From Alphaproteobacteria bacterium (lineage in GTDB: Bacteria > Myxococcota_A > UBA796 > UBA2385): DNA of 64,000 bases. The position numbers and the translations under genes are program-made. Below are positions 17,025-25,492 of this stretch, piece by piece. The notes under the pieces are model-generated. The model saw only the letters and a program-made list of their open reading frames with translations, did not search any database and was not told where the DNA came from. Location: NCBI GenBank assembly GCA_020632755.1, contig JACKEY010000010.1:171002-235001 (forward strand), in the 5' to 3' direction. Each line of letters starts with the position of its first letter. Within the stretch, counting starts at the first letter, position 1.

Positions 17025-17761
17025 GCGGCGGACTCGACCGGGCGACCCTGGTCGCGCAGCTGCGGGCGCTGGGCCTCGGGCCCGGCGATGTCGTCATGCC
17101 GCACTTCGGCATGCGGGCCATCGGCCCCGTCGACGGCGGCGGTGACGGGCTGCTCGCCGCCCTGCGCGCGGCCGTCGACCCCGGCGGCACCGTGCTGGTG
17201 CTGCTCTGCTCGGTCGACCACATCCCCTTCGACCGGGTCGAGAGCCCCGTCGACGTGGTCGAGATGGGCTGGTTCCCCGAGCTCGTCCGCCGGACACCCG
17301 GCGTGTCGCTCACCGACCACCCGGCCGCGCGTTTCGCCGCCATGGGCGCCCGCGCGGACTGGCTGCTGCACCCCCAGCCCGTGCACCACTACTACGGCCC
17401 CGGGTCGCCCCTCGAGCGGTTCATCCAGGCCGGCGGCAAGGTCCTGCGGGCCGGCGCCGCGCCCGACACCACCACGCTGACCCACCACGCCGAGTACGCC
17501 GCGACCCTGCCGCACAAGCGCGCCGTCCGCCGCCACTACATGCGCGCCGACACCGGCCCCGTGGCCATCGACAGCCTGGACGACAGCGGCGGCATCGTCG
17601 ACTGGGCCCACGGCGACTACTTCCCGCGCATCCGCCAGGACTTCGTCGACGCCGGCCACGCCCGGCGGGGCCCGCTGGGCGCGACCTCCGCCGAGTGCTT
17701 CGACGCACCGGCCTTCCACGCCTGGGCCGTGGCCTGGATCGAGCGCCACCTGGCGGGCTGA
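17021..17761 (+). CDS. AAC(3)-family (aminoglycoside 3-N-acetyltransferase-like) protein, CTG start
   Basis: The 246-residue protein matches the AAC(3)/antibiotic acetyltransferase fold: LRALGLGPGDVVMPHFGMRAIGPVDGG near the start, AAVDPGGTVLVLL, HYYGPGSPLERFIQAGGKVLRAG and THHAEYAA. The nearest ATG (17,096) would cut the conserved first 25 residues. No ATG, GTG or TTG exists in frame before it, but CTG at 17,021 has GGAG five bases upstream and forms a CTGA overlap with the rpe stop. I therefore take CTG as the start. The family acetylates amines with acetyl-CoA; a resistance role is not implied in this context. Confidence 0.72.
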   Translation: MSGGLDRATLVAQLRALGLGPGDVVMPHFGMRAIGPVDGGGDGLLAALRAAVDPGGTVLVLLCSVDHIPFDRVESPVDVVEMGWFPELVRRTPGVSLTDHPAARFAAMGARADWLLHPQPVHHYYGPGSPLERFIQAGGKVLRAGAAPDTTTLTHHAEYAATLPHKRAVRRHYMRADTGPVAIDSLDDSGGIVDWAHGDYFPRIRQDFVDAGHARRGPLGATSAECFDAPAFHAWAVAWIERHLAG

Positions 17762-17824
17762 GCGAGGCGTCGAGACCGACGGGTTTGCTCCGCGCGCCAC
17801 CTGCGATTAGGGATCCCAGGTCAT

Positions 17825-17901
17825 CGGGGTATAGCGCAGCCTGGTAGCGCGTCTGCTTCGGGAGCAGAAGGCCGTAGGTTCGAATCCTGCTACCCCGACC
17901 A
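17825..17901 (+). tRNA. tRNA-Pro(CGG)
   Basis: A complete 77-nt cloverleaf: acceptor CGGGGTA pairs with TACCCCG, the anticodon loop TTCGGGA gives anticodon CGG (proline codon CCG), the T-loop is GTTCGAATC, and CCA is encoded at 17,899-17,901. Its 3' end is the integration site of the 42-kb element; the acceptor 3' strand and CCA lie within the 11-bp core, so the tRNA stays intact after integration. Confidence 0.97.
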
Positions 17902-19461
17902 TACCGAATGGCGGCGGTCCTGAGACCCAGGATCGCCGCCATCACCGGTATCGGGATCGGGCGAAAGTGCGAGTAGATCGAAGGGCTTTCGCCAGGTCAC
18001 CGACAGGCGCCCCTCGGCCAGAGTGGAGTTTGAGAGAAGCACGTCCAGCAGACGGCGCTGCTCGCGCGGCTCCCGCGTAATCATCAGGTCGTAGGCGCGG
18101 TTTGCCAGTTTGAAGACCTCGATGGCGGTGTCGAGGGTCTTGGCGCTCACGGTGGTCAGCCGCTGGATCTCGTCGGCGGCCTCGGCCCGCTGGCGCTCCC
18201 ACTCGGCGCGCTTGGCCTGGAAGAAGTCGTCGTCGATGCGGCCTTCGAGCTTGTCCTCGTAGGCGGCGTCGATGAGCTTGCCCAGGCGCTCCAGGCGGGT
18301 CTGCGCGCCCACGAGGCGTTCCCGGGCGTCCTGCTCGATGTCGCGGCGGGAGGAGCGCAGGGACGCGATGAACGCCTCGCGGATGTCCTCGGGGAGCTGG
18401 AGGCGCCGGACGTGGGCGGCGAACATCTCCGACAGGCGGGCCTCGGGGATGAAGCTCTCCCGCCGGCACCGCTTGGCGCAGTGGTAGTAGACGTACTTCT
18501 CCTTGCGGACCTCGGCAGTGACGGCGGCGCCGCACCAGCCGCAGGTCACGAGGCCGGAGAAGGCGAACTCCAGCTTGCGGGCCCGGGTGTAGGGGTGGCC
18601 GTCCAGCCGGTCCTGGACGCGCTGGAACAGCTCCCAGGGGATGATCCGGGGCTCGCTCGACTGGTACTCCTGCCCGCCCCACCAGAAGCGCCCGGCGTAG
18701 AGCGGGTTCCGCAGGATGTTGTGGATGACGCTGGTGGACAAGCGGCCCCCGCGGTTGCCCCGCAGGCCGCTCTGCTGCGCGTAGGTGGCCAGGGCCTCGA
18801 TGGAGTGCCCCCCGCGGTCGTACAGCTCGAACAGGTTGCGGACCAGCAGCGCCCGCTCGGGGTCGATCTCCAGGAAGGCCCGGCCGTTCTCGCGGCGGTT
18901 GAGGTAGCCCAGCGGCGCCCGGCCCGGGTAGCCGCCCTCCTCGCACTTCTGGACCATCCCCTTGCGGACCTCCTCGGAGAGGTTGTCCACGTAGTTCTTG
19001 GCCATCAGCACCTTGATGCCGTGGATGAACTTCTCGGAGGACCGGGACTCGTCGGAGAGCACGATGCCCTCCTTCACGAAGTGGACGTCGACCTTCAGCT
19101 CGTCGAGGGCCACCCAATCCTTGAGGTTCCTGTACAGACGGTCGGTCTTCTCGACCAATACCACCGGGGGCTTGGCGGCGCGCTTCTTGAGCAGGGCCAT
19201 CATGCGGGTGAAGGCGGCGCGACCCGACTTCTTGGCCGTCTCCACGTCGATGAACTCCTCGACGATGGCGAAGCCGTTGTCGTTGGCGTACTTCTTGAGG
19301 ATCGCCTGCTGGGCGGGGATGGAGAAGCCTTCGCGCTCCTGCTCGCGGCTCGACACCCGGGCGTAGAGGACGGCCTGGCGGAGCGCGGGGACGGCGGCGA
19401 CGCGAGCGGGGTTGTTGCCGCGACCGGGACGGGCGCTGCGGCGGGTCTTCGTGGGGGGCAT
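17890..19461 (-). CDS. Large serine recombinase (integrase of the element)
   Basis: The 523-residue protein has the resolvase catalytic domain (QAVLYARVSSREQEREGFSIPAQQ, nucleophile Ser in VSS; later EKTDRLYRNLKDW). A recombinase domain follows (GYPGRAPLGYLNRRENGRAF, HNILRNPLYAGRFWWGG), then a zinc ribbon (CGWCGAAV with a later HCAKRC) and a coiled-coil segment. It would integrate and excise the element at attP/attB. AGGAGG precedes the ATG. The last codons cross the attL core, and the TAG stop is the antisense of the tRNA acceptor. In the excised circle the frame would continue 31 residues from the right end (see 59,821-59,915). Confidence 0.93.
   Translation of the reverse strand: MPPTKTRRSARPGRGNNPARVAAVPALRQAVLYARVSSREQEREGFSIPAQQAILKKYANDNGFAIVEEFIDVETAKKSGRAAFTRMMALLKKRAAKPPVVLVEKTDRLYRNLKDWVALDELKVDVHFVKEGIVLSDESRSSEKFIHGIKVLMAKNYVDNLSEEVRKGMVQKCEEGGYPGRAPLGYLNRRENGRAFLEIDPERALLVRNLFELYDRGGHSIEALATYAQQSGLRGNRGGRLSTSVIHNILRNPLYAGRFWWGGQEYQSSEPRIIPWELFQRVQDRLDGHPYTRARKLEFAFSGLVTCGWCGAAVTAEVRKEKYVYYHCAKRCRRESFIPEARLSEMFAAHVRRLQLPEDIREAFIASLRSSRRDIEQDARERLVGAQTRLERLGKLIDAAYEDKLEGRIDDDFFQAKRAEWERQRAEAADEIQRLTTVSAKTLDTAIEVFKLANRAYDLMITREPREQRRLLDVLLSNSTLAEGRLSVTWRKPFDLLALSPDPDTGDGGDPGSQDRRHSVWSG
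17892..17902 (+). other. attL core
   Basis: ACCCCGACCAT, made of the tRNA-Pro acceptor 3' strand, CCA and one further base. It is repeated exactly at 59,916-59,926. Immediately inside lies ACCGAATG (17,903-17,910), the inverse complement of CATTCGGT just inside the right copy. Confidence 0.88.
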
Positions 19462-19532
19462 GGGCGGCCTCCTGGCGAGGGGTCCTGCCCGGCATTTGAC
19501 ATAACCGGGCCAAGGGGGGCAACCCCCGGAAG

Positions 19533-22454
19533 CTACGGCGGCGCGGGCTCGAAGCCGTACAGCGAGGGATGCCCCTTTCGAGGCGTCTCCTGGCGCAGCA
19601 CGAAGGGCCCGTCGGGGGTGTCGAAGGTCTCGTCGAGGTACTGGCCGAGGAGCTGGCCGACGATGGTGGCGCGGGCGCGCGGGGGCTTGGGGTCGCCGCG
19701 GCGGTCCCGGAGCTTGTCGGACAGGGGCCCGTCGACCAGGACCTCGGCCCACTCCCCGGCGGTGTGGAAGCCGTCGTCGTGGTGGGCGGCGGCCACGTCG
19801 CGCACGGCGGCGTAGTCCGGGTCGAAGGCGTGCTCGGACTCCTCGAAGTTGGACAGGAAGCCGGGCATCCCCGCGTGGCGCAGGATCGCGTCGATGGTGG
19901 CCGCCCACCGCTGGCTGGTGCTGTGCCGCGCCGGGTGCTCGGGCATCGGTCGGCCCGCCTCCACCCAGGACCGGACCATGCCAGCGAGCTCGCCGAGCAC
20001 GTCCACCCGGGCGGCCAGCACGTCGCCCACCGGATCGTCCGCGGCGTAGGTCGCGTGGCGGACGTTGCCCACCACCTCCAGGTTGAGCGGCAGGGCCCGG
20101 CGGCGCAGGTCGGGCCCGAGCTGGGTCATGTTCATGGTGAGCACGAACAGCACGTCGTTCTGCGGGCGGCTGATCGCCGTGTTGGAGCCCAGCCGCCGGA
20201 AGGAGAGCTTCGCGTCGGTGATGCACCGCTCCAGCACGGGGCTGGAGATCGCGGTGGTGGCCTTGGCGTTGTCCACGATGAGCACCCGGTCGCCGGCCTC
20301 GATGCGGGTGGCGATCTGCTTCTCGAACTCCTCGTCGTTGGCGACGTAGGAGACGGTGGGCGGGGCCTGGCCCTCGACGATGGCAGCGAGCACGCGGCCC
20401 AGCGTGCTCTTGCCGACGCCGGGCTTGTTGCCGTTGATGGCGAGGAAGGGGTGCCCGCGGGTCCAGTGCGGGATGGACAGCATCGTCAGCAGGGCGCCGA
20501 CCAGGTTCACGCGGTCGGCCTCCTCTTTCCAGGCGAAGCCGTCGATGGCCGCGCGCAGGGCGACGTCGCCGTCGCGGGGGCGGACCTCGGGGCCGTCGTA
20601 GAAGATGCCGCTGGGCTCGTGCCAGCCGAAGGAGGCGACCAGTTTCCACCGCAGGTCGAACACCGGGGACCGGGCGTAGGCGGTCAGCACCGGCAGCTTC
20701 GACCGGAAGCGCGGGTTGTGGATGAGCGCGCGGGAGAGGTTGAGCGGCAGCGCCTCGTAGCCGAGGAAGGCCCTGCCCTCCTCGGTGTCCACCAGCATGG
20801 CCAGCTCCAGGTAGGCGGCCAGGATGCCGGGGAGGTTCTTCTCGTCGAGCAGGATGGGCCCGCGCCCCTTGTGGACGTAGACGGCGCCGTGCTCGAAGCG
20901 GAAGAAGCGTCGGGTGGGCACGATGACGGCGAGGATCTTCTCGGCCAGGCCGTCCAGCGTGTCGGCGTTCTTGACATACTCGACGACGGGCAGGCTCGGA
21001 TTCGCGGGCGCCGGCCGGGCCGCCTCCTCCCGGCGCTCCTTGCGGGCGGCGCGCCTCGCCTCGGTGACCGCGGCGTTGAAGGGCCGGCGGGCCAGCCCCG
21101 TGGTCTCCCGCAGCGCTTCCAGGGCGGCGTCCTGCTGCACGGTGGGCAGGGCAACGGCAAGGCGCAGCGCGGCCCGCAGCAGGCGGTCCCGCTCGGCGTC
21201 GTCCACGGCGGCGGTCCAGCGGTCGGAGAAGGACTCGAGGGTGACCTCGGGGGCCGGCCCTCGGCGGGCGGGAAGCGGCACGCCGGACAGCTCAGCCACC
21301 ACCCGGCGGGCGGCTGCGAAGTCGGCGGCGCGCCCCACCTCGACCAGGAAGTCGAAGACGCTCAGGGTCTCGCCCTCGTTGCGGAAGCGGTGGAAGGCGG
21401 CGCGCTCGGCCTGGCCCGAGCCGTCCGCGACGCCGGCCGAGGGGTGCTGGTCGCCGCTCGGGGAAGCCGGGTCGCGGCACTCCAGCCAGCCGTTGCCCCT
21501 GTCCTTGCCGGTCAGCCAGTCGCCGTACACGGCGTCCAGGTTGAGCCGGGCCAGGGCCTCGCTCCGCCACGCCTTCCACTCGGGGGCCTCCGAGGGGGCG
21601 CGGGGCGGTCGCCCTGGCGGCGGCGCCTTCCCCGGGGCCTTCGCCTTCGGTGACGGCGCGACGAGATCGGCGAGCAGGGCGAGGGCGTCCACCTCGGCGG
21701 GGATCGCGGACGGGTCGATGGTCGAGAGCCGGTGCGGCGCCTCGGGCGTGTCGGTCCCCTTCGCCGAGACGGTGCCGTAGAGCTTGAAGATGCGGGAAGC
21801 GTTGTGGACGGCCTTGTCGACCTTCGCCGCAGCGGTCGAGTAGAGCGCGTCCAGGGCGTGTAGGAGCTTCTTGCAGCCCTCGGCGTGGGCGCGGACGGCC
21901 TCGGAGCCCTTGGCCGGGACCGCGCGGGCCAGCAGGTGCCAGCCATTGCCGCTGTCGGCCAGGACGGTCGGCACCCCACGCTCGCCGAATGCGGCGGCGA
22001 TGGCCTCGGCCACGACCCTCGCGGCGGCCTTCTCGGCGTCGGTGGAGGACCGGCCCTTGGGCTCCCGCTCCGGGTCCACGTCCACCACGACCCAGGGCGA
22101 GGCCACGATGTCCGCGTCCTTCGTCGTCCCCTTCGCGCGGCGCAGGGGCAGGCCGGTGGCGCCATCGCGGTCGGGCCGCACCGCGCCCAGGGTGAAGTAG
22201 ATGTTGGCCTCGCCCGAGCGGGGATGGTCGCCGCGGGGGATGACCTCGCGGGGCACGTCCCCGACGGGCCGGAGCGCGGCGACCAGGGCCTCCACGTCTT
22301 CGGGGCCGATGAGCGCCGACCAGACCACGCCGTCCCGCAGGATGCGGATCTCCGTTCGCCCGCCGAGCAGCGCGTGCAGCGCCGTCAGCAGGACGAGGAA
22401 GGGGCCGGTGACGGTGGTGAGGCCCCGGTCGATGTCGGCGCGCGCGACGGCCAC
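19533..22454 (-). CDS. PrimPol-like primase fused to a P-loop helicase
   Basis: The protein is about 973 residues. The N-terminal part carries archaeo-eukaryotic primase motifs: VVVDVDPE (Asp125, Asp127), SGNGWHLL (168-175) and RIFKLYGTVSAKG (221-233). The C-terminal part has a Walker A NGNKPGVGKST near residue 670 and a Walker B VLIVDN, with NMTQLGPDLRRRALPL resembling sensor/arginine-finger regions of virus-type replicative helicases. It would prime and unwind DNA for replication of the element. The GTG start lies one base after the stop of the small upstream gene. Two tract-like hinges (Pro/Ala-rich) separate domains. Confidence 0.82.
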   Translation of the reverse strand: MAVARADIDRGLTTVTGPFLVLLTALHALLGGRTEIRILRDGVVWSALIGPEDVEALVAALRPVGDVPREVIPRGDHPRSGEANIYFTLGAVRPDRDGATGLPLRRAKGTTKDADIVASPWVVVDVDPEREPKGRSSTDAEKAAARVVAEAIAAAFGERGVPTVLADSGNGWHLLARAVPAKGSEAVRAHAEGCKKLLHALDALYSTAAAKVDKAVHNASRIFKLYGTVSAKGTDTPEAPHRLSTIDPSAIPAEVDALALLADLVAPSPKAKAPGKAPPPGRPPRAPSEAPEWKAWRSEALARLNLDAVYGDWLTGKDRGNGWLECRDPASPSGDQHPSAGVADGSGQAERAAFHRFRNEGETLSVFDFLVEVGRAADFAAARRVVAELSGVPLPARRGPAPEVTLESFSDRWTAAVDDAERDRLLRAALRLAVALPTVQQDAALEALRETTGLARRPFNAAVTEARRAARKERREEAARPAPANPSLPVVEYVKNADTLDGLAEKILAVIVPTRRFFRFEHGAVYVHKGRGPILLDEKNLPGILAAYLELAMLVDTEEGRAFLGYEALPLNLSRALIHNPRFRSKLPVLTAYARSPVFDLRWKLVASFGWHEPSGIFYDGPEVRPRDGDVALRAAIDGFAWKEEADRVNLVGALLTMLSIPHWTRGHPFLAINGNKPGVGKSTLGRVLAAIVEGQAPPTVSYVANDEEFEKQIATRIEAGDRVLIVDNAKATTAISSPVLERCITDAKLSFRRLGSNTAISRPQNDVLFVLTMNMTQLGPDLRRRALPLNLEVVGNVRHATYAADDPVGDVLAARVDVLGELAGMVRSWVEAGRPMPEHPARHSTSQRWAATIDAILRHAGMPGFLSNFEESEHAFDPDYAAVRDVAAAHHDDGFHTAGEWAEVLVDGPLSDKLRDRRGDPKPPRARATIVGQLLGQYLDETFDTPDGPFVLRQETPRKGHPSLYGFEPAPP

Positions 22455-22455
22455 C

Positions 22456-22734
22456 CTACGCCACCCCGGGCGGCAGCGGCTCCAGGATGTCGATGATTCG
22501 CTGGGCCTGGTCAAGGGTGAAGCGACGGCCGAGCATCCCGTGCTCCTGCGCGATGGCCACGATCAGGTGCTCGTGGACGCCGGTGCGGGCGGCGATGTCC
22601 GCCGCGGTCACGAAGACGGGCGGGTCGTTTGCCGCGTCGTCGAGGTCACCGGCGCCGGCCTCCCAGGGCGGCGGGGGGCGGCGACGGCGGCTCAGGGTGA
22701 GCTGGAGGGACAGGCGCAGGTTCAGGCGTGGCAT
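22456..22734 (-). CDS. Small basic protein upstream of the primase, unknown
   Basis: A 92-residue protein with an Arg-rich segment (LSRRRRPPPPW) and a C-terminal helical part FVTAADIAARTGVHEHLIVAIAQEHGMLGRRFTLDQAQRIID that resembles a helix-turn-helix. The ATG has GGAG five bases upstream. It overlaps the preceding gene and is followed after one base by the primase start, so it belongs to the replication operon. A DNA-binding accessory role is an inference. Confidence 0.6.
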   Translation of the reverse strand: MPRLNLRLSLQLTLSRRRRPPPPWEAGAGDLDDAANDPPVFVTAADIAARTGVHEHLIVAIAQEHGMLGRRFTLDQAQRIIDILEPLPPGVA

Positions 22735-22963
22735 GGGGGCTCCGGGGGTGGGGGTCGTTGGCGGCACAGACACCGCCCGGTCCCAGCCCCGCGCGGTCCT
22801 CGGCGTCCCAGGCGGCCAGGACGTCGTTGAACCGGCGGAACGTCCCCACGATCTCCTCCACCTCGTCGTCGCCGAGCGCGCGCCCGTACCTTGGCTCGAA
22901 GGCCGCGCGGACAGGGCCGGCGACCTCCTGGGCCAGGGTGTTGCGGGGCGCGCGTCGGCTCAC
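22646..22963 (-). CDS. Small protein at the head of the replication operon, unknown
   Basis: A 105-residue protein from a GTG with GGAGG five bases upstream. Residues 25-55 (YGRALGDDEVEEIVGTFRRFNDVLAAWDAED) look like a conserved short helical motif seen in small mobile-element proteins; the C-terminal 40 residues are Pro-rich. It overlaps the next gene by 89 bp, an unusually long overlap, so the true C-terminus could be shorter if there is an error or frameshift. Moderate confidence that it is expressed. Confidence 0.5.
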   Translation of the reverse strand: MSRRAPRNTLAQEVAGPVRAAFEPRYGRALGDDEVEEIVGTFRRFNDVLAAWDAEDRAGLGPGGVCAANDPHPRSPHATPEPAPVPPAHPEPPSPPPAALGGRRR

Positions 22964-23115
22964 GCGGACCTCCGGAGGGAGGGCCTGCGAGGCGACGGGG
23001 CGGTGGTGGGCGGGGCGTAGGACACGGGCGGGTTCCGTGCCCACAGTCGAACCCGGCCAGAGCCCTCGGTCGGTCGGGTGGCTGGTCGGAACTCGGGAGC
23101 CCGCGAGCCGTCGCC

Positions 23116-23130
23116 GCGCAACTGTTGCGC
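23116..23130. promoter_or_regulatory. 15-bp palindrome upstream of the replication operon
   Basis: GCGCAAC-T-GTTGCGC is a perfect inverted repeat with 7-bp arms in the 186-bp gap before the GTG at 22,963. Its position suits an operator for the leftward replication genes. No convincing -35/-10 pair is visible. Confidence 0.45.
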
Positions 23131-23149
23131 CTAACCCTCCGTCACGGCG

Positions 23150-24226
23150 TCACTTTCCCGGTCGGGTGGGCGGTCGGTTCGCGCGTCGTCCGGGCCTCGC
23201 GGCACGCGCCATCGGGGGGTCGCTCCACCAAGCGATCTCCTCCCTCGTGAGTTCGAGCCGGTAACCACCGTCTTCGAAGCGGCCCGGCACCGCGACAATG
23301 GGCCAGGGCGCGTTGGGTAGCTCGTCGAGAACCTGCTTCAGGCGCTTGTTCCAGTCCTGGCCTGACGTGGCCTTCTTGTATTCCGGGTACACCGCGGGGA
23401 GCAGCTCGCGCCGAGGTACATCGCGCCCGGGGCGGGCAGCGAGCGCACCCAGGAAAGCCCACTGCAGCTTTGCCCTCGACGAGACCAGGAGAGGCTTCCC
23501 GTCGAGCCAGACCCGACCACCGATCGGGTGCAGGAGCAGGCGGACCCGCCGGGTCAGGAGCGGGGTCGGGTCCTCCAGGCCCCTGAAGCGATGACGCAGG
23601 ATCAGGTCGTCCAGGTCGAAGGTCAGCGACCCTCCCTCGTGCAGCTCCGCCGTCGTCCCCAGCGGGCGCAGGTCGAGCCCCCGGGCCTCCGCGAGCGCCG
23701 CGACTTCGCGTTGGGGCTCGGCGGCGGCGAGTAGCACCACCAGCTCGATCCGGTCGGCGTCCACGTCGGCGGTCACCGTATCGAGCGCCACCCGGTCCGG
23801 ATCGGTGGTCAAGTAGAAGCCGACGGACACCTCGCCGAATTCCCGGCCGCCGACCCACCAGGTGCCCGGCACGAGGCGCCGTTGCCCCTCGCCCGCGAGG
23901 CCCAGCCCCGCGCGAGCAGCCCCCACGACGGCGGCCTCATCGAGCCGATACAGCCAGGCATCGGCAGGGCGCACGGGCTCCGACTGGCAGGACCAGTCCT
24001 CGTCGGCGCAGACGGCGACGAAGCCGTCGCCCTCCTCGACCAGCCGTCGCCAACACGCGTCCCGCCCGAGGCCGCAGGGCCAGTGTGGCGCGCGGCGGGT
24101 GGTGCCCACCAGGATGGAGCCCAGGGCGTCGCGGTCTGCTCCGAGTCGCGCGGACCATCCGGGCGCCGTGTCCAGGAGATCGGCCCCCTCGGCGAGCACG
24201 CGCCAGAGAGCGGCCCCGGGCCTCAC
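23150..24226 (-). CDS. Protein with a winged-helix-like C-terminus, unknown
   Basis: A 358-residue protein from a GTG that overlaps the upstream gene's TGA (GTGA), so the two are coupled. The first 200 residues have many short strands and no recognised motif. Residues about 265-330 (LQWAFLGALAARPGRDVPRRELLPAVYPEY, then QDWNKRLKQVLDELP and IVAVPGRFEDGGYRLEL) have the helix-helix-wing layout of OmpR-type winged-helix domains, including the closing beta hairpin with GYRL. It may be a regulator bound near the adjacent repeat region (inference). Confidence 0.6.
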   Translation of the reverse strand: MRPGAALWRVLAEGADLLDTAPGWSARLGADRDALGSILVGTTRRAPHWPCGLGRDACWRRLVEEGDGFVAVCADEDWSCQSEPVRPADAWLYRLDEAAVVGAARAGLGLAGEGQRRLVPGTWWVGGREFGEVSVGFYLTTDPDRVALDTVTADVDADRIELVVLLAAAEPQREVAALAEARGLDLRPLGTTAELHEGGSLTFDLDDLILRHRFRGLEDPTPLLTRRVRLLLHPIGGRVWLDGKPLLVSSRAKLQWAFLGALAARPGRDVPRRELLPAVYPEYKKATSGQDWNKRLKQVLDELPNAPWPIVAVPGRFEDGGYRLELTREEIAWWSDPPMARAARPGRRANRPPTRPGK

Positions 24227-25395
24227 TTCTTCGCCTTCTCCGGGATGAAGCCGTTCTTCTTCATCCACACGTCGATCAGATCCTTGTCGCCTTCGCGGTG
24301 GTACTTGGCGACGTTGGGCTTGCGGATGGTGAGCTTCCGGGGCCGGCCCTTGGCGCCGGTGAAGCGCACGTCGAAGGTGGCGGCGCTCGGGTCCTCAGGG
24401 AACTTCCACTTCTCCCGCGACGCGTAGAAGGCCATCACGTCGGGCGCGCTGATGGTCTGCACGGCGCCGGGCCCCAGCACCATCTGGATCTGGACCAGCA
24501 CCACGGAGTCGAGGCCGTCGATGCCGGCCACGCTGAGGGCCTCCTCGCGCTTCTCGCCGAGGGGCTTGAGGCTGTACTTGCCGGTGTCGGTGAACTTCCG
24601 GCCGCCCGGGAACAGGTGGACCCCGAACGCCTCGCGGTAGAGATCCTGCTCACCCTTGCTGGCCGCGTGGATGGCCATCTCGTCGCGTTCGGGGGTGTAG
24701 ACCACGATGTCGTGCTTCTCGGGGCGCTCGACGGTGCTGGTGGGCTTGCCGTCCTTGATGACCGCCTGGCGCTGCGGGGGCATGGCGTGCCGCACGAGGA
24801 ACCACCAGGCATCGCCCCGCTCGTAGGGCAGGACGCGCACGAAGTCGCTGCCCTTCTTCTTGAGGTACCACGCCTTCAGGTGCGCGATCAGGGGCTTCAA
24901 CCGCTCATCGTCGACGACCCCCAGCTTCGGGCCCGAGAGTTCCGGTCCGAGGAAGTGGAGGAACGCCTTCGGGCGGTCGAGGAACTGCCGGCCGAGCACA
25001 CGCTCGACCGCAGGCCGGTCCCGCAACCATGCGTGCAAGGCGATGTCGGCCGGGGATGGCTCGTCGCCGAGGGTGGTCAGGTCGAGGGCGTCGCCCATCT
25101 CCTCCTGGAGCTGGTGAACGGCCTCGGAGTCCGCCAGCTCGGCGATGTGGTGCAGCGCGTCGGCGAGGTCGTCGGGGTAGCCGTCCTCGGGCATCAGCAG
25201 CACGCGGGCCAGCCGGTCGTAGTCGAAGGCGGCCTCGTCGGCGCCCAGGTCCATGCGCGGCCCGGTGCCGCCCTCGCCGTCGGCCTCCAGGTACTCGCGG
25301 GTGCCCGGCTGCCGCAGCAGGAGCAGCAGGTTCTCGAAGGAGACCCGCTTCAAGGTGTCGGGGTTGACGAACTTCCTGGGGTTGAACTTGCCCAC
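24223..25395 (-). CDS. First gene left of the repeat region, unknown
   Basis: A 390-residue protein from a GTG preceded by CAGGAG. It opens MGKFNPRKFVNPDTLKRVSFENLLLLLRQPGTREYLEADG, has a middle acidic helical part and a basic C-terminal third (RFTGAKGRPRKLTIRKPNVAKYHR). No family recognised. It is the promoter-proximal gene of the leftward operon that begins at the twelve-copy repeat and is coupled to the winged-helix-like gene. Initiator protein, partition factor or a two-gene cargo are all possible. Confidence 0.6.
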   Translation of the reverse strand: MGKFNPRKFVNPDTLKRVSFENLLLLLRQPGTREYLEADGEGGTGPRMDLGADEAAFDYDRLARVLLMPEDGYPDDLADALHHIAELADSEAVHQLQEEMGDALDLTTLGDEPSPADIALHAWLRDRPAVERVLGRQFLDRPKAFLHFLGPELSGPKLGVVDDERLKPLIAHLKAWYLKKKGSDFVRVLPYERGDAWWFLVRHAMPPQRQAVIKDGKPTSTVERPEKHDIVVYTPERDEMAIHAASKGEQDLYREAFGVHLFPGGRKFTDTGKYSLKPLGEKREEALSVAGIDGLDSVVLVQIQMVLGPGAVQTISAPDVMAFYASREKWKFPEDPSAATFDVRFTGAKGRPRKLTIRKPNVAKYHREGDKDLIDVWMKKNGFIPEKAKK

Positions 25396-25492
25396 GGCCT
25401 GCTCCTGCCCATCTTGCGTCAGCGCGGCGCCATCGAGGCGATCTATGCGGTCCCGCGCGAGTCGGGAAGGCCGTGAGTCTACGCCGGGTGCT

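Noticed and set aside
17421..17945. Minus-strand open frame of 174 codons across the AAC(3)-like gene and the tRNA, containing IRTYGLLLPKQTRYQAALYPD
   Set aside because: That peptide is the familiar antisense reading of a tRNA-Pro gene; the rest is antisense to a real gene.
19462..19532. TTGACA-containing promoter on the plus strand near 19,496
   Set aside because: Both flanking genes are on the minus strand and no plus-strand gene follows; the match is isolated.
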